DNA of 64,000 nt from Sipunculus nudus (lineage: Eukaryota; Annelida; Sipuncula; Golfingiida; Sipunculidae), in NCBI GenBank assembly GCA_026874595.1, contig CM049308.1, forward strand, positions 72,018,624-72,082,623, in the 5' to 3' direction. A program made the position numbers and the translations under genes. How positions within the stretch are numbered: the stretch's first letter is position 1; every line of letters starts with the position of its first letter. The notes beneath the pieces are model-generated. The model was not told where the DNA came from and did not search any database. It saw only the letters and a program-made list of their open reading frames with translations. Positions 35,918 through 48,618 of this stretch are shown here, one piece after another.

Positions 35918-37640
35918 TTAATTATTATCCCCGTGCAACTTCTTTGCTTAAAAGATATAGTAACGCCTCCGTTTGTGCGTCTGTCTGTCTGGAAATGGCT
36001 TGTGGATCGATTTCAAGCCAAACAGATTGACCAAAACCTTCATCGTGCACATATGGCTCACTCACCCAAAGCTGAAGAACTCTATTGATTTTGAGGTCGC
36101 ACGGTCAAAGGTCACAGCAACAGGACCCCCTTCTTGAAAAAGCTTGTGGATCAATTTGAAGCCAAACCGTTTGACCAAAGGCTTTCATGTTGCACTCATG
36201 GCTTACCCACCTCTGGGTGAAGAACTCTATCGATTTTGAGGTCATGGTGTCAAATGTCATGGCCACAGAGCCCATTTGTTAAAAAAGATTCTGGACCCAT
36301 TTTAAGCCAAACTGTTTGACAAAAACCTTTCATCTTAAAAATATGGCTCACCCACCTATGGATGAAATATCCTATTGATTTTGAGGTCACACGGTCAAAG
36401 GTCATGGCCACAGGGCCCACTTCTCGGAAAAGCTTGTGAATCCATTTAAAGCCAAACCCTATGACCGAAACCTTTCATCTTGGACATTTGGCTTACCCAT
36501 CTATAGATGAAATAAACTGTCAATTTTGAAGTCTCTGGGTAAAAGGTCATGGCCACAGGGCCCACTTGTTGAAAAACATCTCGATCCATCTTAAGCCAAA
36601 CTGTTTGACCAAAACCTTTCATTGTGCATGTATGGCTCACCCACCTATGAGAAGAACTCTATTGATTTTGGAGGTCACGGGGTCAAAGGTCTAGGCCTTA
36701 GAACCTACTTCTTGAAAATGCTTGTGGACCAATTTTAACCAAAAGCTTTCATCTTGCTCATATGGCTCACCTGTCCATTGATGAAGAATCGTATCGTTTT
36801 TTAGGTCACACGGTCAAAGGTAACAGCCACAGGGACCACTTGTTGAAAAAGCTTGTGTGCCCATTCTAATCCAAACCATTACACCAAAACCTTTCCGAGT
36901 CATCTTGCAAATATGGCTCAACCACCTATGAGAAGAACTCTATTGATTTTGGAGGTCACGGGGTCAAAGGTCTAGGCCTTAGAACCTACTTCTTGAAAAT
37001 GCTTGTGGACCAATTTTAACCAAAAGCTTTCATCTTGCTCATATGGCTCACCTGGCCATTGATGAAGAACCCTAACGATTTTGAGGTCATGTGGTCAAAG
37101 GTCACAGCCACAGGACCCACTTCTTAAAAAAGCTTGTTGACCCATTTGAAGCAAAAATGTTTGACCAAAACCTTTCATCTTGCACATATGGCTCACCTGT
37201 CCACTGATTTAAAACCCTGTTGATTTTTAGGTTACACGTTCAAAGGTCTCAACCACAGGGTTCATTTGTTGAGAAAGTTTCTGGACCCATTTTAAGCCAA
37301 ACCATTTGACCAAAACCTAAAATTCATCTTGCAAATAAGGCTCACCCACCTTTGGATGTTGAACCCTATCGATTTTCAAGTCATAGGGTCAGGGTTACCG
37401 CCACAGAACCTACTTCTTGAAAAAGCTTGTGAACCCATTTGAGGCCAAACTGTTCACTGTTTGACCAACACCTGTTATCTTGCTCATATGGCTCACCCAC
37501 CCATGGATGAAGTAGTCTATTTACTTTGAGGTCACAGGATGAGAGGTCATTGCCACAGAGCTGCCCTCCTCATTTTCACACTGTTCCTGAATACACCAGT
37601 TTTTATTATGCACAGTTGCAGGGGATGCTTCAGTTTGGGT
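35918..37640 (+). mobile_element. Repeat F3: long family F element
   Basis: ATCCCCGTGCAAC at 35927-35939 is mirrored by GTTGCAGGGGAT at 37615-37626, a terminal/subterminal inverted pair as in families A and K. Between them lie about ten units of roughly 147 bases (ACCTTTCATCTTG-type phrases near 36027, 36180, 36325, 36470, 36613, 36745, 36890, 37030, 37165, 37325 and 37475). The pair 36640-36770 and 36930-37060 is almost identical, showing recent turnover within the array. No protein is encoded. Confidence 0.7.
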
Positions 37641-38301
37641 ACCTTTGTTTAACTTGTAATTTTCATCAGTTATGGCTGTCAGCTGCATGCACATCTGCTT
37701 GTCTTCTAGCCTGTAGCAGGCTGGCAATCAGCATTCACACAGCTAAAGCACATCCATACAGGCACATTTGCAAGACTGATACAATAGGGGTCCAGGCCTT
37801 GACAGGAACAATCACAGAAATTCTATAGAAAAGGTGAAAAGCTGGCTTTAAAAGGAAAATGTTAGCAGTATGGATTAATTTTTCATGGTGTAGAATAATT
37901 TTAGGCATCCTTCTTAAGAGGCAGGGTATGATTGAAGTTTCTGTGTAAAAGGCTCTGGCTACTGATTATAGAGAGAATGATTAATGTTGTGATCTAGCTC
38001 ATCTTAGCTTTTAGGTACCTGTAAATGCATCGGCTTACTTACACTAATTGATGGGAAAAAATATCCTCATTCGGAATCAAACCAAAAGTCGTTCAAAGTT
38101 AATATTAGACCCTTCAATTATATATTTTTTTAAACATGGTCCAGTGAGAGAATATATATATTTTTTCACTTTTCATTCATTTTCAAATGATATTTTATTG
38201 TTTAAAAAATTTTAAACTACAACATTTTCAGTACCCAGTGACAGCAAGCTACCTTTTAGTGGGCTATTATTAAACTTAACTGTCAAAATCTCAAAACATT
38301 T
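37641..38301. other. Non-coding stretch
   Basis: No gene or repeat boundary recognised. Confidence 0.45.
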
Positions 38302-39197
38302 GAGTGAACCTGTGAGCTTATGCAATGGTGCGGCATCGTGCGTCTGCGTCATGCATCGTCTGTTTGTTAACCATAGGTATCACAAAAACAGCAGGAGCTA
38401 GCATCACCAATTTTTTTTGCAAATAATCAGTCATCTGAAAAACTCTATCGGATTTTGTTTATTTTTTTAACAACTGCATTTTCTCAGAATTTGTAGGGAT
38501 AAAGCTAAAAAAGCTTTAAAAATCTTCCTTTCTGAAACTGTCCAGCCAAACTGTCCAATATTTCACAGAAATGATCCCTGGAACAATCTCTCTCAAGCTT
38601 GTTTGATTGGTTTCAGTTTGGAGATTTTAGGCAGAGTTACAGGAGGATGAACTTAGTCATATATCCAATAAAGCACACTAAAATTTAAATCTCAGAAACA
38701 GCTGGGGCTATCATGACCAAAATGTATGCAAATGTTTGTCACAAAAGTCATATCTGAAATTGAGGTATTGGTAGCGCCACCTACATTGATTTGTTTTTTA
38801 CAAGCAAAAATGTAATTTTAGACTTTTCTAAGTTAAACACTGTTTTATGATGAAACTGTTAAGCTGATTAATTTAAACTTTACAAGAATTATTCTATGGT
38901 AGGGTTCTGCCAGTTTTATAAGAATAGATGCAGCTTTAAAAAAGCAGTGTAGCCATGCAATTGAAAAAAGGCTTTTAGTGTTTGAAAACAGATTTGAAAA
39001 AATGCCAAGTTTCAACATGCGAGTCAAGAGTCACTCAGTTCAACCAGGTGAGGTCCAGAAATCACCATGGCAACTGACATGGCTCTGTCTGGTGTCTAGA
39101 CAATGTGTCTAGACATCTAGACACATTGTCTAGATGCAGAATGCCCAGATTAGAACTAGTGGAACTATATCTTTCTGTTTGAAAAAACTTGGTTTGC
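38302..39197 (+). mobile_element. Repeat B4, 3'-truncated
   Basis: Starts GAGTGAACCTGTGAGCTTAT and follows the family B order (TAGCATCACCAA, CTTC..TCTGAAACTGTCCAG, ATTGAGGTATTGGTAGCGCC) to about 38800. The rest is deleted or replaced by a second B start at 39198. Confidence 0.6.
39095..39134. repeat. Perfect 19 bp inverted repeat, 2 bp spacer
   Basis: TCTAGACAATGTGTCTAGA (39095-39113), CA, TCTAGACACATTGTCTAGA (39116-39134). Each arm is itself bounded by TCTAGA, so the block holds four TCTAGA words. Confidence 0.95.
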
Positions 39198-39670
39198 GTT
39201 TTTAGCAAATCTGTGGGCTAATAGGATGGTGTGGTGTCATACGCCGTGCGTCATAGCTATCTCAAAAAGGGCAGGAGCTAGCATCATCAAATTTATGGCA
39301 AGAAATCATCAAAAAAATTCAATCGAATTTTGCTTATTTCTTGGCTAACTGCTTTTTCATAGATTTTTTGGGGAAAAAGCTAAAAACATTTAAAAATGTT
39401 CTTCTGGGAAACCGTGCTGCCAAATTGTCTGTTCATCAATCCTAATAATCCTCTCTGGCAAAAAGAACATATCCGAAATATTCTGACTGATACAACATAG
39501 TTTTAAAATGTCCTAGTCCCAAAGGTGCAGGTCCGAAATGTCCATTTTGCTGAAATCATTATTATGAAGGGAAATATGCAGAACATAAGAGGATCAATAG
39601 TAAATTTTAAAAATAAACCTGCATACTCCCAAACTTTGCACAGTTTTGTATTAGGCCTGTAGGCCTTGTT
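39198..39670 (+). mobile_element. Repeat B5, internally deleted
   Basis: The left end is TTTTTAGCAAATCTGTGGGC and the right end is AGGCCTGTAGGCCTTGTTT, with only about 470 bases between. Both family B termini are kept while the core is lost. Confidence 0.6.
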
Positions 39671-41000
39671 TCTTTTTCCTCTACCATGTGACTTTCTTGT
39701 TTAAAAGAGAATTTTAAAATTTTTTATTGATTTAGTATATTCAATATTATCCCATTCATATGTGGCCTGCTGTTACTTGGTGTCTAAAATAGCATACTGT
39801 TTAATCATTTATAAAATTTAAAATATCATACATATGATGAAATAATGAAAATGTAACAAATTACACCAACAGAAAATACACTGCACTAACTTTGAAATAA
39901 TGTACAAACTTAATTAGGTCTAATATGAATTTAATTTAACAACTTTTTTATTAATTTTAGAAATTTGTTTTTTTGTTGTTTTTTTTTTTTTTTGCCAAGG
40001 ATGCCATATCATAAGATCAAACTGAAAAAAATACCATACATCATGGCAAATGACTTTCAAGACACTGTGCATCTGATAACAGACAAGCATGTTAATCTAC
40101 TTGTTAGTGTCCCTGACATTCGCTCAAAAACACAAATGTTATGAAATGATGCAGCAAGACTGGATAGTAAACAAGGTAACTTTGCTCTCTTGGTTGGCCA
40201 TTATGAGGTGCTTCATTTGAAATAGGGATGAAAAGCAGAAATATTTTTCATAAAGGAACTTATTTGTAAATTGCTGACTCTATGTGATTGGTGCCTGGAT
40301 GTGTCCAGAATAAATGCCAAAACAAAAACATCCCTCACTCTCACACACCACTGGTATTTTAAGAGGTCCTCTTGTCGTAATTCTTGTGCTCTGATGATAA
40401 TTGTCCCAGTGACTTTTAGATGGAAGTGAAACCAAAGGATATATTTATTTCATTTGGTTGTCTGGACATTATCCATCCATGATGCATTTTTTTCTCATAT
40501 ATATATATTTTTTTTTAGGAAGGACAAGATTCAAGTGATACTATGTGAATGAATTTAACTCCCACAGGGCCTCCCCTGCTGGGGGAGGCTTATTTATTCC
40601 CAACGTTTTTTTTTTTTCTTCTTCTTTTGGAGACTCCACAATATTTCAAGATTTGCAAGGCCTATCACATAGTTTTTCTTACAAAAAGGTTACACCTGAT
40701 TAGATTTTGAGAGTTGTCTCAACAGCTGAATTATGCTAATTAGCTTAATGAGCAGTTTTTGCTTTTGCACTCAAAACATTACGTTTAATGTGATTTGTAC
40801 ATAACTTGTCGATACCTCGAGAGTACCCCTCTGACAAATTGAATCACTTTTAGGATTGATCTGTGCATATTAAGTAGGTCATTTGCATAATTATATGTAA
40901 ATCAGCCATGTGTAAATTTGTCAATTTTATCAAATTCTCAAGTCTATCCATTACATGTTTGAACATTTAACACTTTGATTCTAATGAATACTAGTGAAAA
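39671..41000. other. Non-coding stretch
   Basis: AT-rich, with poly-T at 39970-39993 and 40605-40620. A GC-rich inverted pair, GCCTCCCC with GGGGGAGGC, sits at 40570-40589. No gene recognised. Confidence 0.45.
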
Positions 41001-43297
41001 TTTTTAGCTCAGCTGACTGTAAGTCATCTGAGCTATAGCGATCCCTCTTTGCCGGTGGTCCGTTCGGCCATCTGGCTGTCAGTCCGTTAACAAGGCACAA
41101 ATCATAATCACTGGACCTGGAATTTTCTAACTTTACATCCAGAGAGTTCCATGAAAAATCTCCTTGGAAACCTGGAATTAGGTCTCTGTTACTTATATTC
41201 TTCAAGCTATGGGGCTCCAAAGTACCCCCCTAAATAAAGAAAAATTTGATTTAAAAGCTCAAGTATCTGAACAACTAATGCATTGATCACCATGATTCTT
41301 TCCATGGATATTGATCATGGAGTGTAACATTAGTTTTTGCAGAATGGTGGCGCCACATGTATTTTTTAGAATTTCTTAATGAATTTTTTTCTCTATTTTT
41401 CATATATATGCCTAATTTGCATGTTTATGCCTGTTTTGCATTTGAATTACCCTATTACATGTACTTCCTTGCCACCTTGACAATTCAAGTTCTGCTGGGC
41501 CAATCAGGCTGTAACTTGATATATGTGCTTATCAAATCTGAGGCAACACCTGATCACCTAAATGATATAGCCAACTCTTACACCACACAGCCCAATATCA
41601 ACACTTTGGCTTGTGAGATCACATGTATCCTTTTGTGCTTATCACACTCACAGCTGAATAAGATTACTGACCTAGCTTTCACCATGGTCTAGACACAGTA
41701 CTGAATAACTATTTTTCCTCCTTATAATAGAAAAAAAAATATAAAAAATTAGTATATTGCAGGAAAGAAAATTGTCTGACACTCAGAATTGGCAGACAAT
41801 TGATAATAGAAGAGCCAAGGATTGGTTATATACTTTCCTTTATTACTTATTAATTTATACTGATTCTAATGAGTGTTCATGTCTGAAATTTAAAAAAAAA
41901 ACATGACTGTTTATGCGTGTTAATAAAACATGATTGTTGCTGACTTAACATATAATCTAATTTGTTAAGAAAGCATGAAGATATGCTGCTTGAGTCACAT
42001 GACAAGGATTTGTGAGAGTACAGTCAGTCCTCAGCACTAGTCAAGCCATATCTTTGGTTTATTGTGTAATGTATTACCTGGTCCTTTGAAACTGAGATAT
42101 TTACAGCTACCTCTTGAACAATTTGGTCCACAGGATATCGCTGTTGGCTTTCAATCAGCAGTCCGGAGCCAAGATTTTGTATTTTCTTTTATGTATTTTT
42201 CCTAATGTTTTGACATTGGTAAATGAACAAAAAAAGACCTAAAACCAAACAGGCTTATTTATAATATGATTCTATAATGGTTAAGCAAATCATTGCATTG
42301 AACATGAGATGTCATCACTGGGGATCCCCTAATATTGCACCACCAATTATTACAGACTATTTAGAAAATATCTATCTGGAGAAAATAGATTGTACAGAAT
42401 AATGCAGGATACAAACTTATGTAGACATTACGGTAGCATCAATGACTTTAGCAGTGCATTCTTGCCTATGACTTGTGTCATAACTCAAGTGCACTCTTAC
42501 CAGCATATACTAATATGGTGCAGAATCTGTTACCTTTTACCACAGGAACTGTTCCACTAATTATAACCACATTTGGCAGACCTACCTGTTTGATCATATG
42601 ATTTTTATCTGCATAGGGTGCCACCAGGGGGTGCCTTGTTTACTCTCTGTTGGGTGATAATCTATTTTGTCCCCTGCCTTAGGAGGAAGGACTACTAAAA
42701 TGCTCTGGTTCTGGCCGGCTGTCCGTCCATCAATCCCACCCTTTCTTTTACCATGATAACTATAAAACCCCTGCTGATTTCTTGACCCAATTTTACACAC
42801 ACATGTCACTCACATGAAGAGCATGTCATTGTATCCTGCAGGTGGAGCCACCTGTGTTAGACCTTTTTTCTAGCCACAGTTATTATATTTTCCCCATTAA
42901 ATTTGGATAATTCAGTAAATTAATAAGAAAGCTGAAGCACAGAGGATAATAATAAATACTAAATGGAGTAGATTTTTTTTTTAATGGTTTAAAATTCTGT
43001 ATTTTCCTAATTCCAAAATATGCTACATTTTATCTGCTGCAAAGAATATAACCATGTTGGGGGGACACAGTATCATGTGACTGCTATTTAGTATTTTCAC
43101 CAGCAGATGGCACCACCTTTGGTTGTGTCCTCTTTTGAGGTAAAATGGTTCTATCTAGTTATTCTTGAAAAAGTCTGGAAATGCCAACTATATCTTTCAT
43201 ATACCTTGGCCACATCTATCCTTGAGCAAGAGAATCAAAATGCATGTGACTTAAAAATGCATTTAAACAGAAATAAATAGCTTGTGAATGGTTTATT
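41001..43297 (+). mobile_element. Repeat C2 5' end followed by unassigned sequence
   Basis: TTTTTAGCTCAGCTGACTGT and AAGTCATCTGAGCTATAG make the family C 5' hairpin. About 350 bases (to a GTGGCGCCACAT word at 41347) are colinear with other C copies. I could not find its 3' end. From about 41400 to 43297 no gene, domain or clear repeat is recognised. An open frame at 41357-41692 has hydrophobic composition but no family pattern. Confidence 0.5.
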
Positions 43298-44725
43298 GTA
43301 TCTCCAAACTGAGAAGTTGGGGATACTATGATTTTAATACTGTTGCGTCGCCGCAGAAAAATCTTGATATTGGCCAGAGAATGAAGCATTTAAAATGGGG
43401 TCATGATCTTTGCTATGAGAGTGACCTTGACTTTTAATAGGTCCATTTTTGCACTCAATGATCACTTGGTTTAGGAATATTAGTCGGTCTATTTTCCGCA
43501 TTTTCTGCATGAAGGGGGACTATTTGTACTTTGAAAAGTATTTTTGTGGGAGGAGATTCAGACATTCAAGGTGAAGCCATGGTGATAATAGAAAATGAGG
43601 AATGAAAGCTGTCATTGTTATGGGTATACATTGCCTGAATTAGAATTGTGTGGGTGTGGGTACTTCCTTCAATTAGACAGGTGAAGAAAACACAATGGTG
43701 CCTTTAACAGTGGTTCTTTTCAAGTAAGGAACTCCTTGCTTCAGTCAGTTCATGGAATACAAGAAAGGGAAGGAGCAATTTTAAGCAGAGGCAGTCTGTC
43801 TGCCATGGTAAATTGTGACCATAAAATTAAAGTTAATTTGAATGGCAAGCAGTTCCCGAGACAGTATCAATATTACATTGTTTAATGTCTACAGGAACAA
43901 TAGCTTTGGAATCTAATTATCTGGATTAGATTGTATAAAATGAAATAATAAATGTATTATTGATATTGGTAAATGTATTGCCTGTGTGGAAGAAATGGGA
44001 ATGTTTGTCTTCATATGGACAACTTAAAAATTATATGTGTGCAGTGGTGTTTGTGTCTTGTCTCTTCTGCTTTGCGAATGAGGAGTCACATATATAAATC
44101 TGTCTAGAAATAACACGGGGGTGAATCAATAAGAATATGTTTAATGCAGGTTAAATATAAATGAACCACATAAAGGTCATAGGTAAAAATAGAAATAAAC
44201 AGATATTATTGTCCTTGAATTTTTTCATCTTCCTGGTTACCCAATAATTAATGATGGGCCAATAAATAATAAAGTGATTAAATAAAATGATATATGCCCA
44301 AATCCTCAACATTATCTTTCTTCACATAATTATGAATAATTTTTCTGTAATTATCAAACTGCTCCAGTTGACTTAATTATTCTATGCTAAAAGCAGCTCA
44401 TAACTCTTGTGACATAGTGTGCTATCATAAGTTTGTATCATATTTATTTCACTTGTAATCTGTTAGCTGAAAGCAAAGGATCATGACATGTACATATTTC
44501 TCTTTTGATCATACAAGTATATACATGAGTTACAAACATCCCAGTGAAACTTCATGTAACAAAACTTTTGTGTCTACATGTGTATTTTAATTCCTTTACT
44601 GAAGAATATTTGAATAAAAATTGATTTTGCACAAGATAGAGGTATTCAGTGTATTATTTTTTATGTCAAATAAATGTAAGTTGAAACCTATTAGTGATGC
44701 CACCAATGCTTGACTACAGTGTAAA
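43298..44725. mobile_element. Family K-like 5' fragment, then unique sequence
   Basis: TATCTCCAAACT (from 43307) faces AGTTGGGGATA and then CTATG, the 5' terminal hairpin seen at 21483 and 47752. The next 180 bases resemble the start of K (AATGGGGTCATGA and GACCTTGAC phrases, compare 47911-47955). Similarity fades after about 43500. The rest to 44725 is AT-rich with no gene recognised. Confidence 0.5.
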
Positions 44726-46184
44726 TTGTATTTAAATTTCACAAAACGAAGTTAGTGGATACTATGTTTTTGACCGGGTTCCGCCGCTGCCACCGTATTC
44801 ATTTCGGGAGAACTCCTCTGAGACTACTTGACTGATTTTTCTGAAACTGACACCAATTATCGGGTCACATATAAACTAGTGCCTAACCAATTGGCATTGA
44901 CCTCAGACCTTTCCTCTCTGCCCAGCGTCCATTTGTGCATATGTTTCCACACATAAACCCACATATCTCGGGAACCGTTTGACCGATCAGGAAAAAAATT
45001 TTGTACAAATGTAGCCCTTGGATAGCTGTATAACATACACAAAAATGGTGGCACTACCTGCAACCGTGTTTGCACAGTGTCCATCTGTTCATCTGCCTTG
45101 GGCTAAAATCACTCACATGTCTGCAGTGGTTTGACTAATTCACCTGAAATTCGGCATGCATATACATCCTGGATAGCTTTCTTGATTTTATGACAGGTGG
45201 CGCCACGCACATTCACGTTAACGCTGCAGACATCCATGCTTATATCTCTGGACTGGTTTGACGTATCTTCCTGAAAAATTTGCATGTGTATAGATCTCAC
45301 ATAGCTCTTTATTATACGCAAAACTGGTGGCGCCAACTGCAACCATTTTTGCACAGCATCCGTCTGTTTTTCTTCCTTGGGATAAAATCACTCATATCTA
45401 AGCGATGGTTTGACATATCTGCCTAAAATTTTGCAGGTTTATACATCCTGGACAGCTTTCTTGATTTTATGACAGGTGGCGCCACCTACTTTAGAGTTTA
45501 TGCTGCAGACATCATATCTTGGGAACCGTTCAACCGATTTGGCCAAACTTTTGCATCTGTATAGATCTCACATAACTCTTTATCATTCACAAAACTTGAG
45601 GGACCACCTGCAACCATTTTTGCATAGTGTCCATCTGTTTGTCTACCGTTGGCTAAAATCACTCATATCTCTGTAGTGGTTTGACTTATCTGCCTAAAAT
45701 TTTGTGTGTTTATACATCTTGGATAGCTTTCTTGATTTTTTGGCATGTGACACCACCAACATTTATGTTAACGCTGCAGACATTCAGGCTTATATCTCAG
45801 GACTGATTGGACATATCCCCCTGAAATTTTGCATGTGTATAGATCTCACATAGCTCTTAATCATACACAAAATTGGTGGTGCCACCTGCCACCAATTTTG
45901 CACAAGTCCTTCTGTTTGTCTGCTGTGGGATAAAATCACTCATATACATGTAGTGGTTTGACTTATCTGCCTAAAATTTTGCATATGTATACAACTTGGA
46001 CAGCTTTCTGGATTTTGTGGTAGGTGACGCAACCTACATACACATTTCAGCTGCAGACATCCATGCTAATATGCAACACACCTCACTCTATTTCCCCTTG
46101 CCACTCAGTCCATGCCTCACTTCACCTGTTCCACTATGATTTTGGCAGATACATGTAGTCCCTTGTCGACTACCTGTATTCTAG
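44726..46184 (+). mobile_element. Repeat A3
   Basis: The left hairpin is eroded (only GTTAGTGGATACTATG is clear). The body has the family A order: GCCGCTGCCACCG, GGGAGAACTCCTCTG, CATATCTCGGGAACCGTTTG, then GGTGGCGCCAC-type units to about 46030. The right end is GCAGATACA, then hairpin GTAGTC with GACTAC, then CTAG (46181-46184). Confidence 0.65.
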
Positions 46185-47750
46185 TTTCATTTTGTGTGAT
46201 ACCATGCACAATTTGACACAGTGAACATTGGAGACCTTTGGTGTCTGCTGGGAAAACTGACCATCTTGCCCTCCAAGACTGAATTTGGGTTAACTTTGAG
46301 GTCTGGGAGTCAACACTCTATTCATTTGCGTTCATATCCATCTTCTCATGCACTTAATATCACACCATGAGCAGTATATAAATCTGAGAAAATATCAGAG
46401 CATATAACGTTTTGGGAGATAATTAAATGATACTCATGGCATTTCCATTCCTTGGTGAATGAAGTCCTTTATAATAAGCTGTCTCTCACACATAGTGTTT
46501 ATCTCTAATTAGATTCTGTTTGTCTCTCATTAGTCATTCCACAAGGTCCAGCTTTGTAAGTATTGAAAATGATTTGAACTGCATTTAAGCAAAGGGCTTT
46601 TGTCCACTGTCTGGATGTACAGCCTTGCGGCTGTCTATAATCCCCTTTTAACAATGCACAACTGATCACTACCGCTTTACTTAGGACCTTTTAACATTAC
46701 ACCAAGGCCCTAGGGAACACTACTTAGGAAAATGAAATTTAGTTGGTTACCTCAAGGAGTTAACAGACTCCTGTAAACTCCTTGGTTACCTTAATTCTGT
46801 GAGTTCTAGGGCAAAAACATGAATTGGGTCATTCTGAAAGTCAGACTTGTCTCATTGTTCAAGGTTGCTGTACAAAGATCTGCTTTGGATTAAAAAATGG
46901 AATAAGTGCCTCCTCTTCACATTAGGGACTATTAATTAGCATGTGAAGAATTGGACCTATGACCTTTGAGTTGTGAGGTGATTGACTGTAATATTTGATG
47001 GTATTATGTTTGCATGCAGACATAATGTTATGTCTGGTACCAAATATCTTAAAACAGATATTTTATTTATCTCTAAAGTTAACAATATTTACCATTTTAA
47101 GCTATAGGCAGCACCAAGTGTTGACCTGTTTTATACAAGGCAAAATGTCTTATTCCACTCCAAGGTGAAAAAAGAAACAACTTTATTGTTCATATTGTAA
47201 CTATTCATTAGAGAAAGGATAGATAAAAAAATATGATTTGAATCAAATTATTTTGTAAAAATGTTGTCTAAAATTTTGCTTAGTTATCACAATTTGTTTT
47301 ACCATTTCAAAATTTTGCACATGAATAATGTTATGTAAAGTATGTGATATCTCAGGAACTGCTGGGTTTATGAACACCAGACTTTATGGATATATGCATA
47401 TATATATTAATGTATCAATCAGAGTAATTAAACTGTGGTTCATGCTGCATATAGTGAATTTGTTTATGGACGGGCATTACGGTTTCCTCCTAGATTTCAT
47501 GAATATACATTCAGGCAAACAGTCTTAAGCTCATTTGGCATTCATACCTTATACTGCAACCGCACCTTGTCATATCCCATACCTATTCAAGCAACAAGAC
47601 AATTTCTTATGGGAAAATATTGGACCATCACTGGTGGTCTTCCCAGAATTTTAATTCTGATTATTTATAAAATACAGAATAAGGTATGTATGCAATATGG
47701 GGGGGGGGACTTAATTCCCCCACCATGAACAACAAGTCTCAACATTAATT
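46185..47750. other. Non-coding stretch
   Basis: No exon or repeat boundary recognised. A nine-G run lies at about 47700-47708. Confidence 0.45.
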
Positions 47751-48618
47751 GTATCCCCAGACAAAGTCAGGATACTATGGTTTAAGGACTGTCGCGCGGT
47801 GGTGGCAGCATAGATTTCTTGTGGACAGGAAAACTAAATAAATATTACATGGATCTTTACCAAATTGACATGTGCAAAAGATATGCTTGAGAGGACGAAG
47901 CCTATGTAAAATGGGGTCATGACCTTTACTAAGAAGGTGGCCTTGACCTTGAATCAATCCATTTTAGGGGAAAACCACACAAATTCTTATATATATCTCA
48001 AGAAATCATGCGTGGATTGATCCAAAAATCAAGTTGACCTAAGATCTTTGAAAGTGTTGTCTTGTACTGGAAACTGGTGGTGTCACCGATTATCCTTTTC
48101 TTGTTTTTGTGCCGTTTAATACCTCCATCATTGCCACTTATATAACTGTACTGTGAGCATTATAAGTAAAAAACTAATGGACTGATAGCCACCTACCTTC
48201 CCGTTTTTGTGAAAATAAATTAATGCTCTTTTCTGAGGAGTGATTTGGGATATTGGCCTGATATTGTGCATATCAATAGATCTTGGACTCCTCCATCTTG
48301 TACTCAAGACTGGTGGTGCCACCTTCAATCTTTCTTGTTTTTGTGCCTTTTTATACCCCATCATTGCCACTTGACAGTACTGTGAGTATTATAAGTCTAA
48401 ACCTAATGGACAGATTGGCCTGAAATTTGGCATGTCCATCCATCTTGGAAAACTTTCTCATAAACCATACAGATGGTGCCACCTACCTTCCCTTTTTTGT
48501 TGAATGAATTAATGCCCTTTTTTTTAGGAGTGGTGTGCCGTATTGGTCTGAAACTGTGCATGTCCATAGTTCTTGGCCTGCTCCATCTAGTACTCAAGAC
48601 TGATGGTGCCATCTGCCA

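Noticed and set aside
34090-37560. Regular repeats as a CRISPR array
   Set aside because: Units of about 147 bases are repeated along their whole length with no short repeat/unique spacer pattern, and the genome is plainly eukaryotic.
41357-41692. 111-codon hydrophobic open frame resembling a membrane protein
   Set aside because: It starts in the tail of a family C copy, composition is explained by T-rich DNA, and hydrophobicity without a family pattern is not evidence of a gene.
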